Positions 17,060 through 25,877 are shown, counted from the stretch's first letter. The stretch is 64,000 bases of DNA from Prevotella sp. (GCA_017410365.1 JAFQQY010000003.1:31436-95435), one strand, 5' to 3'. A program made the numbers and translations. The notes: generated by a model not told the origin, from the sequence alone.

Positions 17060-20000
17060 ATGAATACCAAGATACCGCACGAGTGGAATGAGTTTTATCT
17101 GAAAGACGTGTCGTTCATCAACCTGATGACGCGCCGTATATTCAATGTCCTGATTATCGCCAACCCCTATGATGCTTTTATGCTTGAAGACGACGGGCGT
17201 GTTGACGAGAAAATCTTTGAGGAGTACATGGAACTGGGTATGCGCTACCCGCCTACGTTCACCCAGGTGAGTACAATCGAAGAGGCTAATGAAGCTATGA
17301 AGAACATGGCTTTTGACCTTGTGATATGTATGCCGGGAACCGCCGATAATGACGCTTTCAGTGTGGCAAGAGCCGTTAAGGCAGAGGCACCTGACGTGCC
17401 GTGCGTGGTGCTTACCCCTTTCTCTCATGGCATCACCCGCCGCATGCAGGACGAAGACCTCTCCATCTTCGACTATGTATTCTGTTGGCTTGGCAATACC
17501 AATCTTATCCTCTCTATCATCAAGTTGATAGAGGACAAGATGAACATCGACCACGACATTCGTGAGGCTGGCGTGCAGATGATTCTGCTCGTGGAAGACA
17601 GTATCAGATTCTATTCTTCGATATTGCCCAACCTTTATAATTATATCTTGCAGCAGAGTCAGCGATTCTCCAAGGAAGCGCTCAACTCGCATGCCGCAGC
17701 ACAGCGCAAGCGCGGTCGTCCGAAGGTGGTGCTGGCGCGTAACTATGAAGAGGCGATGGCGCTCTATGAGAAGTATCATGACAATACGCTCGGAGTAATA
17801 AGTGATGCCCGCTATCCGATGACGCAGTCGCTGTCGAACGGTAAGCCTCTCGGACAGCCCGGTGGTGCAGGCAGTGACCCTGAAGCAGGATTGAAACTGC
17901 TCCGTGAAATACGTCGCCGTAACGAGTATGTTCCGCTGATTCTGCAAAGTGCAGAGTCGGACAACCGCTTGAAGGCGGAGGAAGAAGATTTCTTGTTTGT
18001 TGACAAGAACTCGAAGACGATGAACATCGACCTCCGACTGCTCATTGAAGAGCACATGGGATTCGGTGACTTCATCTTCCGTGACCCGGAGACGCGCAAG
18101 GAGATAGCTCGTGTCAGTTCGCTGAAAGAACTGCAAGACAATATCTTCAAGATACCAAATGACTCGATGCTCTATCATATCAGTCGCAACCACATGAGCC
18201 GTTGGCTCTGTGCCAGAGCAATCTTCCCCGTGTCGGCTTTCCTCAAGCATGTCACATGGCACAAGCTGCAGGACGTGGATGCTCACCGAAAGATTATCTT
18301 CGAGGCCATTGTGCAGTATCGAAAGATGAAGAATATCGGAGTTGTGGCAGAGTTCGACCGTGACAAGTTCGACTCCTACAGCCATTTCGCCCGCATAGGC
18401 GAGGGGTCGTTGGGAGGCAAGGGCAGAGGTTTGGCATTTCTCGACAACATAATAAAGCGACATCCGGAGCTAAACCAGTTCGATAATGCTGTGGTTACCA
18501 TTCCGAGAACCGTTGTGCTCTGCACCGACTTCTTCGATGAGTTCATGGAGAAAAACAAACTTTACGACATTGCGCTGAGCGATGCAGACGACAGCGTGAT
18601 ACTGGAACACTTTCTCCGTGCACAGTTGCCCGATTCGCTTATTGCCGACTTCTTCACTTTCTTCGAGGCGGTCAAGTCGCCAATAGCCGTGCGCTCGTCG
18701 TCGTTGCTCGAAGACTCACACTATCAGCCGTTTGCCGGAATCTACTCTACTTATATGATTCCTTATCTTGACGACAAGTACGACATGCTGCGCATGTTGG
18801 CCTGTGCCATCAAGGGCGTCTATGCATCGGTGTTCTATCGTGACTCTAAGGCATATATGACGGCCACGAGTAACGTAATCGACCAAGAGAAAATGGCGGT
18901 GATACTGCAAGAGGTGGTGGGCAATCGCTATGACGACCGTTTCTATCCTACGTTCAGTGGCGTGCTGCGCTCTCTGAACTATTATCCAATAGGCGAGGAG
19001 AAGGCTGAGGAAGGTATTGCCAATTTGGCGTTAGGACTGGGCAAGTATATCGTCGATGGCGGTCAGACACTGCGTGTAAGTCCGCACCATCCCAACCAAG
19101 TGCTGCAGATGAGCGAGATGGAGATGGCGTTGCGCGACACTCAAACCCGCTTCTATGCTCTCGACCTCAGTCATGTGGGCTACGACTTTAAGGTTGATGA
19201 TGGTTTCAACATACAGAAACTGCGTGTGAAGGAAGCCGACAAGGACGGTTCGCTGAAATACATAGCATCAACCTTCGACCCATACGACCAGATAATCCGC
19301 GATGGCATCTATGAAGGCGGCAGAAAGGTTATCAGTTTCTGCGGTGTGCTTCAGCATGGGGTGTTCCCATTGCCAGAACTGTTGCAGATGGCACAGAAGT
19401 TCGGTGCCGATGATATGCGTCGCCCTGTAGAGATTGAGTTCGCTTGTAATATGGATTCAACTCCTGTAGCTTCGGGTGAGGGAAGGGGAGAGCCTGGCAC
19501 ACAAAATCAACCAACCGGCACCCTCTACCTTTTGCAGATACGTCCTATTGTTGACAGCAAGCAGGTGCTAGACGAAGACCTTGATGCCATTAGCGATGAG
19601 CATTGTCTGTTGCGTTCGGACAATTCGTTGGGTCACGGCATCAGCGAGGAGGTTGTCGATGTGGTGTATGTCAAGGCTGGCAAGGATTTCTCGGCAGCCA
19701 ACAATCCCGCCATTGCCGACGACATTGAGCGCATCAACCGCCGTTTCCTCGATGAAAACAAGCATTATGTGCTTGTTGGACCGGGCCGTTGGGGGTCAAG
19801 CGACCATTGGTTGGGCATACCTGTAAAGTGGCCGCACATCAGTGCTGCGCGTGTCATCGTTGAGGCTGGTCTGGAAAATTATCGTGTTGATCCGAGTCAG
19901 GGTACTCACTTCTTCCAGAACCTCACTTCGTTCGGCGTGGGCTATTTCACAATCAATGCTTATATCAACGACGGCCTTTATCGCCAGGACCTGCTAGATA

Positions 20001-20134
20001 GCATGCCGGCAATCAACGAAACGCAATATGTGCGTCACGTCCGCTTTGAAAAACCTCTGAAGATAATGATGGATGGCAAGAAGCAGAAGGGTGTGGTAAT
20101 GCTGCCCGAAGATTTTGAAATAGTGGGAGATTGA
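17060..20134 (+). CDS. Receiver-like / PEP-pyruvate-binding (PPDK N-terminal) protein
   Basis: A 1024-residue cytosolic protein found widely in Bacteroidetes as a phosphoenolpyruvate-synthase-like protein. Residues about 25-155 and 165-340 look like two receiver-type alpha/beta domains (FNVLIIANPYDAFMLEDDG; MILLVEDSIRFYSSILPNL). From about 440 a PPDK/PEP-synthase N-terminal ATP-grasp domain is clear: GEGSLGGKGRGLAFLDNII, and PIAVRSSSLLEDSHYQPFAG. The ATP-grasp domain closes with TLYLLQIRPIVD (about 823-834). The phosphohistidine swivelling domain and PEP/pyruvate barrel of true PEP synthase are absent; instead there is a family-specific end (VLVGPGRWGSSDHWLGIPV). True PEP synthase activity is therefore doubtful and a regulatory role is possible. 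A segment at about 800-822 (DSTPVASGEGRGEP) looks repeat-derived. Confidence 0.8.
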   Translation: MNTKIPHEWNEFYLKDVSFINLMTRRIFNVLIIANPYDAFMLEDDGRVDEKIFEEYMELGMRYPPTFTQVSTIEEANEAMKNMAFDLVICMPGTADNDAFSVARAVKAEAPDVPCVVLTPFSHGITRRMQDEDLSIFDYVFCWLGNTNLILSIIKLIEDKMNIDHDIREAGVQMILLVEDSIRFYSSILPNLYNYILQQSQRFSKEALNSHAAAQRKRGRPKVVLARNYEEAMALYEKYHDNTLGVISDARYPMTQSLSNGKPLGQPGGAGSDPEAGLKLLREIRRRNEYVPLILQSAESDNRLKAEEEDFLFVDKNSKTMNIDLRLLIEEHMGFGDFIFRDPETRKEIARVSSLKELQDNIFKIPNDSMLYHISRNHMSRWLCARAIFPVSAFLKHVTWHKLQDVDAHRKIIFEAIVQYRKMKNIGVVAEFDRDKFDSYSHFARIGEGSLGGKGRGLAFLDNIIKRHPELNQFDNAVVTIPRTVVLCTDFFDEFMEKNKLYDIALSDADDSVILEHFLRAQLPDSLIADFFTFFEAVKSPIAVRSSSLLEDSHYQPFAGIYSTYMIPYLDDKYDMLRMLACAIKGVYASVFYRDSKAYMTATSNVIDQEKMAVILQEVVGNRYDDRFYPTFSGVLRSLNYYPIGEEKAEEGIANLALGLGKYIVDGGQTLRVSPHHPNQVLQMSEMEMALRDTQTRFYALDLSHVGYDFKVDDGFNIQKLRVKEADKDGSLKYIASTFDPYDQIIRDGIYEGGRKVISFCGVLQHGVFPLPELLQMAQKFGADDMRRPVEIEFACNMDSTPVASGEGRGEPGTQNQPTGTLYLLQIRPIVDSKQVLDEDLDAISDEHCLLRSDNSLGHGISEEVVDVVYVKAGKDFSAANNPAIADDIERINRRFLDENKHYVLVGPGRWGSSDHWLGIPVKWPHISAARVIVEAGLENYRVDPSQGTHFFQNLTSFGVGYFTINAYINDGLYRQDLLDSMPAINETQYVRHVRFEKPLKIMMDGKKQKGVVMLPEDFEIVGD
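19457..19522. repeat. Probable repeat-derived insert in the PEP-synthase-like gene
   Basis: The + strand gggtgagggaaggggagagc lies between conserved EFACNMD and GTLYLLQIRPIV and encodes an extra 20 or so residues. It resembles the GC-rich hairpin repeat family but is more diverged than other copies. Confidence 0.5.
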
Positions 20135-20144
20135 TCGATGAATA

Positions 20145-20591
20145 ATGGAAGAGGTTAGGATTTATCGCTCTGTCTTGAGGAAAGAGTTCTTTGGTGGACT
20201 TTTCTGTATGGCATTTTCCATTTATATTGTCATTTGTCTCGCTCATGGTGATGGTAGGTTGCTGCCGCTTTTGCTGATATGTGGCCCTGTAAACTTATGG
20301 ATGTTGTACGAAGTTTTTAGCGAAAGGTTTAAGCATCCATACATAACCATCTCAAACGATCGTGTAATCGTAAACGGCAAACAAGGAAAATACGAAATTG
20401 CTTTTGCCGAGGTCAGATCGTTTGAAATCGAGAAGCTGAGGATATGGGGATATAAATATAATTCAAGCAACATAACTGTTCGCTTGGTTAATGGTCGTGG
20501 TTTCGTCAAGGTAATTGATGCTTACAACCTGACAATGCCGCCAAAGCAGCTCTGCGATTTGTTGAATGAAAGATTGTCAATGACATCATGA
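20145..20591 (+). CDS. Small membrane protein with PH-like C-terminal domain
   Basis: A 148-residue protein that I do not recognise by name. Two membrane segments (about 14-35 and 40-58) precede a beta-rich domain (HPYITISNDRVIVNGKQGKY, then FAEVRSFEIEKLRI and ITVRLVNGRGFVKVI) ending in a helix (PPKQLCDLLNERL). This plan, two helices plus a bacterial-PH-like strand set, is the same unit that appears twice in each of the two larger proteins at 42386 and 43301. It starts ten bases after the PEP-synthase-like gene and may be co-transcribed. Confidence 0.6.
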   Translation: MEEVRIYRSVLRKEFFGGLFCMAFSIYIVICLAHGDGRLLPLLLICGPVNLWMLYEVFSERFKHPYITISNDRVIVNGKQGKYEIAFAEVRSFEIEKLRIWGYKYNSSNITVRLVNGRGFVKVIDAYNLTMPPKQLCDLLNERLSMTS

Positions 20592-20594
20592 GCT

Positions 20595-20679
20595 GGTATA
20601 TAGGCAATATACCATCAGTATATGCAGCATATCCTAAAAGGATACGGGCAGTATAACAAAAGTATATAGGCAATATACC
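20595..20679. repeat. Three small hairpins with a duplicated word between convergent genes
   Basis: Hairpin 1 (20595-20613) and hairpin 3 (20662-20679) share TATATAGGCAATATACC. Between them TATCC-TAAAA-GGATA (20630-20644) makes another hairpin. They lie between convergent genes and could terminate both. Confidence 0.65.
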
Positions 20680-20759
20680 AAATCTGATGACTATGACATT
20701 TTTTACTTCATTAATATGGTTGTTGGGAAAAGACGAGGGAAATGTCTATATAATAACCT

Positions 20760-21764
20760 CTACTGTCCTCCCAATCTGCCGAAATATTCGATGATGTCGT
20801 CCCATGACTTGAAAGCGTCGGAACCGAAGTCGATGCGGGCACTCATGAAGTCGAGTGAACCGTTGGACTCAAGTCCATCGATGAGATAATCACCATATAG
20901 CAAGTCTTTGCGGTTTGTTAGGATGAGGCGGTTGTATGTAGGAACGCCAAGATTCTCGAAGGCCCATTCCTGCATTCGTGCTGCATACGTGCGGTCGTTG
21001 GTTGGCAGGGCAGCCACAAGACGCACGTCGTAGTTCTCTATCAGCAGTTTGAATCCCTTCTCAGCACTTGGCAGTATGCGGCCATTACGCTCAAGCGTCT
21101 CTTCAATGCTTATATATACGATGCCACGCTGACGCTTGTTCTGCTGGTCGTCAATCCAGCGTATCACGGGAATCACCGAGTGCATCAGTATGCTGTCGTT
21201 CAACCGGTGCTCGCCATGGAAGTCGAGCACATTATTATAATAGCCAGCAAAAAGGTCACGTGTGTGAACCGTAGGGTCTTCAAGTCCGAACAATCCCCAT
21301 ACCCGCTTGTCCTCCTCTGGTGTTATCGCCGCAAAGCACTTCTCTGTGGCTTCCTGATATTCGCCCTGCAACTGCTTGGTCATCATGAACTCCTGAATGC
21401 CATCCTGTCGGGGATTCTGGAATACTACCTTTCCTAGCATGCCGTGCTTCAGTATCGTCTCGCCCATCTGGAATGCCGGGTTCACCAGTATGCGGTCGTA
21501 GCCGTGCAACTGCTCTGTGTACATGCCGCCCATCGAAGTGCCTATTATCAAGTCGGGCTGCTCTGCCTCGCAGGTATGCTTAAGCATTTCTATTGCTTCG
21601 GCAGGATGAATGGGGATGTCGTTGGCAATGACTGTTGCGTTTGGCATGAAGTCACGCAGTTTTGTGACTGTGCCCGATTGTGCCGACGATGCAAAACCAT
21701 GAACATACATAACCTTCTTGCCCCTCATGAGGTCGGGATATTGCTTTATATAGGGATTCTCCAT
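20760..21764 (-). CDS. YqiA/YcfP-type alpha/beta hydrolase fused to a degenerate HAD (NT5C-like) domain
   Basis: A 334-residue two-domain protein. Residues 15-205 are a YqiA/YcfP-type esterase: KVMYVHGFASSAQSG, nucleophile S77 in IIGTSMGGMYTEQ, VNPAFQM and a late FHGEHRLND histidine region. Residues about 212-334 resemble a 5'-nucleotidase (NT5C-type) HAD domain: GIVYISIEETL stands where the family has its DxDGT nucleophile, and TNRKDLLYGDYLIDGLESNG resembles the family KDLL.GDYLIDD motif. The nucleophilic Asp and the second Asp are missing (Ser and Glu instead), so this half probably binds but does not hydrolyse. The substrate is unknown. Confidence 0.78.
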   Translation of the reverse strand: MENPYIKQYPDLMRGKKVMYVHGFASSAQSGTVTKLRDFMPNATVIANDIPIHPAEAIEMLKHTCEAEQPDLIIGTSMGGMYTEQLHGYDRILVNPAFQMGETILKHGMLGKVVFQNPRQDGIQEFMMTKQLQGEYQEATEKCFAAITPEEDKRVWGLFGLEDPTVHTRDLFAGYYNNVLDFHGEHRLNDSILMHSVIPVIRWIDDQQNKRQRGIVYISIEETLERNGRILPSAEKGFKLLIENYDVRLVAALPTNDRTYAARMQEWAFENLGVPTYNRLILTNRKDLLYGDYLIDGLESNGSLDFMSARIDFGSDAFKSWDDIIEYFGRLGGQ

Positions 21765-21789
21765 TGTTGCCTTTTGTTTTTATATATTG

Positions 21790-21820
21790 CAAAATTACAT
21801 TAAATTAAGTTTATGGCAAA
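21790..21820 (-). promoter_or_regulatory. Promoter for the YqiA-HAD gene
   Basis: The minus strand reads TTTG (21817-21820), 19 bases, then TAATTTTG (21790-21797). The leader is about 20 bases. Confidence 0.75.
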
Positions 21821-21885
21821 ATAAAAGCCGCTTATTTTAGGTTATAAGTTATAATGACGATCGGTCGAAACCTTTCCTGTCATAG

Positions 21886-21915
21886 AGTTGCTAGCAACTT
21901 GTTAACTTGTCAACT
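21886..21915. repeat. CAACTTGT-type short-word array upstream of the MutS-like gene
   Basis: GCAACTTGT, TAACTTGT and CAACTAAAC words run to six bases before the ATG. The same words occur at 39381-39424 and, in coding sequence, at 22787-22829, 48851-48891 and 51929-51966. Confidence 0.7.
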
Positions 21916-21921
21916 AAACAA

Positions 21922-23778
21922 ATGAATAAAATAGAAATTGTAGAATATTATAGTAAGAGGAAAACGGAACTGTCAACAGAGATAGGACTGCTGAAACGCA
22001 AGAACCGTCTCTTTGTTGTTTCCGAACTGCTATCGTTCATAGGGGCGATAGCGGCGGTGGCGGCATATACCGTTTATGGAGGAATGATTTGGCTTCTGAC
22101 TGCTGCTTTGCTGCTTGTTGCATATATTGTGATAAGGCAGGCTGATGGTCGCAACGGCAGCCGCATAGAAACCCTTACTGATCTGAAACGTGTTTATGAA
22201 AAGGAATTGTCGTACTATGCCGGCGATTATTCTTGTTTTGCCGACGGAAGCGAGTATGCTGACCCGAAACATCCGTTTACATATGATATGGACATCTTCG
22301 GACGTCAGTCGCTCTTCCAACGCATCAACAGAACCGTGAGCAGCGGTGGAGCGGACAGGTTGGCAGAATGTCTAAGCAATCTAAGTGGCGACAAGGATTA
22401 CATTGATTGCCGTCGTGAGGTTATTGACCGACTGGCAGAAATGGAAGCGGAACGGGCAGCTTTCATGACACAGGGACAACGGCAGAAAATAGAGACAAGG
22501 CAGATTCAGGAAGCACTTGAAGGTGTGGCAGAGATGTCGTTGTCGCGTTTCCCGCTTTCTCCATTATCACTTGTGCTTGCTGTTATGGCCATCGTAGCTC
22601 TGCTGACAGTGGTCGTGCTTGCGTTCTTTGGTGTCGTTTCGGGAACGATGGCTATGATGTGGGCCACGATGCAATTGTTTGTTGTTATGATGCTGTGCTT
22701 GAAGTCGATAAAGATGATAAGCAAGTCGGTTAACAATCTTCATAAGCAGATGAAGCAGTATGTGGAACTGATAAGGTTGACTCGTGAGATGGTTGACAAG
22801 TTGACGAGTCAGCAAGTTGATAAGTTGTTTGCTACTAATACACATGATTCGTCAAATAAATTGCATGCCTTCGACGAACTGCGCAGCATTCTAGATGCTC
22901 TCGACCGTCGTGGCAATGTTCTTGGGCTTATGTTCACCAATATGTTCCTGTTGAGCGACTATTTTCTTGTGCGCCGCTTCATCAAATGGAAAGAGCGCTA
23001 TCTCGATAAGGTTGGCGAATGGATTGACGAAGTGAGCACGATGGACGCTTTGGTATCGATGGCTACCTTTGCCTATAACGAGCCACGGTCGGGTAGGGCG
23101 GAGATTGTAGAGTTGGACGAAGTGGTATATGAGGCTAAAGGACTCTATCATCCGTTTGTCGGTGACAAGGCTGTGAGAAACGATTTCAACATAGTGGACA
23201 ATAACTACTATATCATCACCGGTGCGAATATGGCAGGCAAGAGTACTTTCTTGCGTTCTATTGGTATCAACTACATACTGGCACAGAACGGAATGCCGGT
23301 GTTTGCTGATAGTCTGCGGGTATCGTCATACAACCTGTTTACGAGTATGCGGACAAGCGATGACCTGTCAAGCGGCATCAGTTACTTTAATGCCGAGTTG
23401 CTGAGGCTGAAGCAATTAATAGATAGCCTCAAACCCTCTCACCCCACCTTTGGAGGAACCGGGGAAAGTCCCACCCTCATCATTCTCGATGAGATACTGA
23501 AGGGAACCAACTCGCTCGATAAACTGAATGGTTCGCGCATGTTCCTTGAAGCAATGTCGGCACAGCCAGTCAGCGGCATCATTGCCACCCACGACCTTGA
23601 ACTGTCTAAGATGGCAGACGAGCGGCCTGACAGATTTCATAACTACTGTTTTGAGATAGAACTCTCAGACAATATAATATATACCTACAAGATAACTCCA
23701 GGAGTGGCGCGCAATCAGAATGCCACATTTCTTCTGAAGAATATAATCCGTTCTTTAGAATGGCGAGACACGATGTAA
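21922..23778 (+). CDS. Membrane-anchored MutS-like ATPase
   Basis: A 618-residue protein with the MutS C-terminal ATPase but without the mismatch-recognition domain. The start is set at ATG 21922 (MNKIEIVEYY); an upstream in-frame TTG at 21907 lies in a repeat. Two pairs of hydrophobic segments (about 33-68 and 210-265) indicate membrane anchoring. The ATPase has Walker A GANMAGKST (434-442), SMRTSDDLSSGISYF, Walker B IILDEILKGTNS and an ATHD His. Canonical mismatch repair is unlikely; this Bacteroidetes family is of unknown function. Two stretches, KLTSQQVDKLFATNTHDS (about 290-308) and KPSHPTFGGTGES (about 503-515, just before Walker B), are encoded by repeat words and interrupt otherwise conserved sequence. 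Confidence 0.82.
   Translation: MNKIEIVEYYSKRKTELSTEIGLLKRKNRLFVVSELLSFIGAIAAVAAYTVYGGMIWLLTAALLLVAYIVIRQADGRNGSRIETLTDLKRVYEKELSYYAGDYSCFADGSEYADPKHPFTYDMDIFGRQSLFQRINRTVSSGGADRLAECLSNLSGDKDYIDCRREVIDRLAEMEAERAAFMTQGQRQKIETRQIQEALEGVAEMSLSRFPLSPLSLVLAVMAIVALLTVVVLAFFGVVSGTMAMMWATMQLFVVMMLCLKSIKMISKSVNNLHKQMKQYVELIRLTREMVDKLTSQQVDKLFATNTHDSSNKLHAFDELRSILDALDRRGNVLGLMFTNMFLLSDYFLVRRFIKWKERYLDKVGEWIDEVSTMDALVSMATFAYNEPRSGRAEIVELDEVVYEAKGLYHPFVGDKAVRNDFNIVDNNYYIITGANMAGKSTFLRSIGINYILAQNGMPVFADSLRVSSYNLFTSMRTSDDLSSGISYFNAELLRLKQLIDSLKPSHPTFGGTGESPTLIILDEILKGTNSLDKLNGSRMFLEAMSAQPVSGIIATHDLELSKMADERPDRFHNYCFEIELSDNIIYTYKITPGVARNQNATFLLKNIIRSLEWRDTM
22787..22829. repeat. CAACTTGT-type words inside the MutS-like gene
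   Basis: Read on the minus strand, words of the CAACTTATCAACTTGC and CGTCAACTTGTCAACC type match the intergenic array just upstream at 21886-21915. They are in frame. Confidence 0.65.
23427..23475. repeat. GC-rich repeat-like insert before Walker B of the MutS-like gene
   Basis: AAACCCTCTCACCCCACCTT then TGGAGGAACCGGGGAAAGTC resembles the CCCTCTCC..GGAGAGGGG family. It encodes about twelve extra residues between the LIDSL helix and TLIILDE. Confidence 0.55.
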
Positions 23779-23811
23779 GATCCTAAAACTGAACATTTAA
23801 GCAGAATAATC

Positions 23812-23842
23812 ATTGCAGAATAAATATTTTTTATTACATTTG
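23812..23842 (+). promoter_or_regulatory. aqpZ promoter
   Basis: ATTG (23812-23815), 19 bases, TACATTTG (23835-23842). The start codon is 40 bases downstream. Confidence 0.7.
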
Positions 23843-23882
23843 CAATGTCTAAAACAAATAATTAATTAAACATTAAAAAACA

Positions 23883-24557
23883 ATGAAAAAGTATTTGGCA
23901 GAAATGTTCGGCACAATGGTGCTGGTATTGATGGGCTGCGGCGTAGCAGTTAGTTTAGGATGTGACCCAGTGGCAAATATCCCAGCGGTGGTAGGTACTG
24001 CGTTTGCCTTCGGTCTCTCTGTAGTAGCAATGGCTTACACGATCGGTGGTATCAGTGGTTGTCATATTAACCCTGCAATCACACTCGGTTGTCTGCTCAG
24101 CGGCCGCATGTCAGGTAAGGATGCCGGTATGTATATGCTCTTCCAGGTTATCGGCGCATTTATCGGTAGCGCAATCCTATGGGTGCTTGTTGGTAATGTC
24201 TCAGGTATGGAAGGTACTGGAGCTAACGACCTGCAGGCAGGCGTAAGCACAGTAGGCGGTTTGCTGGCCGAGATTATCTTTACATTCGTATTCGTTCTCG
24301 TTGTTCTCGGTGCTACATCAAAGACAAACGGTGCAACAAACAACTTTGCTGGTCTTGCCATCGGTCTCTCATTGATTCTTGTTCACCTCGTTTGCATCCG
24401 CTATACAGGTACATCTGTAAACCCAGCACGTTCAATCGCTCCAGCAATCTTCCAGGGCGGAACTGCACTTGCTAACCTTTGGATTTTCATCGTTGGTCCA
24501 TTTGTGGGTGCAGCTTTGGCTTCATTAGTTTGGAAGATGATTGAGACAGAGAAATAA
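23883..24557 (+). CDS. aqpZ: Aquaporin Z-type water channel
   Basis: A 224-residue MIP channel with six membrane helices and two NPA half-helices: GCHINPAITLG (N63-P64-A65) and TSVNPARSIAPA (N180-P181-A182). The selectivity-filter positions fit a water channel: His168 in LVHLVC and Arg183 after the second NPA. Ser184 stands where glycerol facilitators carry Asp. It passes water for osmotic balance in the inner membrane. It is a single gene with its own promoter and terminator. Confidence 0.95.
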   Translation: MKKYLAEMFGTMVLVLMGCGVAVSLGCDPVANIPAVVGTAFAFGLSVVAMAYTIGGISGCHINPAITLGCLLSGRMSGKDAGMYMLFQVIGAFIGSAILWVLVGNVSGMEGTGANDLQAGVSTVGGLLAEIIFTFVFVLVVLGATSKTNGATNNFAGLAIGLSLILVHLVCIRYTGTSVNPARSIAPAIFQGGTALANLWIFIVGPFVGAALASLVWKMIETEK

Positions 24558-24582
24558 TTCTTGATAAAGAATACTGAAATAT

Positions 24583-24625
24583 GAGTGAAGAATGGGCTAA
24601 GTGCTGGTTCTTCACTCCTTTTTTA
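24583..24625 (+). terminator. aqpZ terminator
   Basis: GAGTGAAGAA (24583-24592) pairs perfectly with TTCTTCACTC (24608-24617), followed by a T-run. Confidence 0.9.
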
Positions 24626-24764
24626 TGTTTTCCCTTATATTAATTAAGGTAGAAGAGGATATGTTTTTTGCTATTTCTGATTAGCAAAATGCTTTAAAAT
24701 ATAATATCGTGTTTGAAATATGTCAAAAAAAGGCCGATTTCAAGTGCGATTTCTTTTTTATGAG

Positions 24765-24795
24765 TTGCCGTTGTGAAATTTAAATGTTAACTTTG
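24765..24795 (+). promoter_or_regulatory. fba promoter
   Basis: TTG (24765-24767), 20 bases, TAACTTTG (24788-24795). The leader is about 45 bases. The rest of the 24626-24764 gap is AT-rich with nothing else recognisable. Confidence 0.7.
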
Positions 24796-24842
24796 CGCTC
24801 TGATTGGAAAGGATATTCTAACTAAATTAAATATAATAGATT

Positions 24843-25841
24843 ATGGTTAATTACAAAGACCTTGGTCTCGTTAACACACGCGAGATGTTCAAGAGAGCTG
24901 TGGCTGGCGGTTATGCTATCCCAGCATTCAACTTCAACACAATGGAGCAGATGCAGGCTATCGTACAGGCTGCAGTAGAAACAAAGTCACCAGTTATCAT
25001 GCAGGTGTCAAAGGGCGCACGCAACTATGCTAACGCAACTATTCTCCGCTATATGGCTGAGGGTGCTGTTGCTTACGCTAAGGAACTCGGCTGCGAGCAT
25101 CCTGAAATCGTTTTGCACCTCGACCACGGTGACAGCTTCGAGCTTTGCAAGGATTGTATCGACATGGGCTTCTCTTCAGTAATGATTGACGGTTCACACC
25201 TTCCATACGAGGAGAACGTAGCATTGGCAAAGAAGGTTGTTGACTATGCTCATCAGTTCGACGTAACTGTTGAGGCTGAGCTTGGTGTTCTCGCTGGTGT
25301 TGAGGACGAGGTTAGCGCAGCTGAATCAACATATACAAAGCCAGAGGAGGTTATCGACTTCGCTACACGCACAGGTTGTGACTCTTTGGCTATCTCAATC
25401 GGTACATCACACGGTGCTCACAAGTTCACTCCAGAGCAGTGCACACTCGTTAACGGCGTACTCGTTCCACCGCCATTGGCATTTGACGTATTGGCAGAAA
25501 TCGAGCAGAAACTTCCTGGTTTCCCAATCGTTCTTCATGGTTCTTCTTCAGTTCCAATGGATGAGGTTGAGACAATCAACAAGTTCGGCGGCGACCTGAA
25601 GGCTGCTATCGGTATTCCTGAGGAGCAGTTGCGCAAGGCTTCTAAGTCTGCTGTTTGCAAGATCAACATCGACTCAGACTCTCGTCTGGCTATGACTGCA
25701 GCTATCCGTCAGCACTTGGCTGAGAATCCAAGTCATTTCGACCCACGTCAGTACTTGAAGCCAGCTCGCGAGAACATGAAGAAGATGTATGTTCACAAGA
25801 TTGTGAACGTACTTGGTTCTGATGGCAAGCTAGCAGAGTAA
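24843..25841 (+). CDS. fba: Class II fructose-bisphosphate aldolase
   Basis: A 332-residue zinc aldolase of glycolysis/gluconeogenesis, splitting fructose-1,6-bisphosphate. HLDHGDS places H92, D94 and H95 at the metal/catalytic site; VEAELGVLAGVEDEV, SIGTSHGAHKF and VLHGSSSVP are further family motifs. Codons look strongly biased towards a few preferred ones, unlike neighbours, as expected for a highly expressed gene. It stands alone with its own promoter and a strong terminator. Confidence 0.95.
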   Translation: MVNYKDLGLVNTREMFKRAVAGGYAIPAFNFNTMEQMQAIVQAAVETKSPVIMQVSKGARNYANATILRYMAEGAVAYAKELGCEHPEIVLHLDHGDSFELCKDCIDMGFSSVMIDGSHLPYEENVALAKKVVDYAHQFDVTVEAELGVLAGVEDEVSAAESTYTKPEEVIDFATRTGCDSLAISIGTSHGAHKFTPEQCTLVNGVLVPPPLAFDVLAEIEQKLPGFPIVLHGSSSVPMDEVETINKFGGDLKAAIGIPEEQLRKASKSAVCKINIDSDSRLAMTAAIRQHLAENPSHFDPRQYLKPARENMKKMYVHKIVNVLGSDGKLAE

Positions 25842-25877
25842 TCTGATTTGACGATTGTTGAATCTAGCACAATAAAA

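Noticed and set aside
17033-18463. A 476-codon minus-strand open frame opposite the PEP-synthase-like gene
   Set aside because: The plus-strand frame has well-conserved motifs; the antisense product shows His/Val-rich composition without a family pattern.
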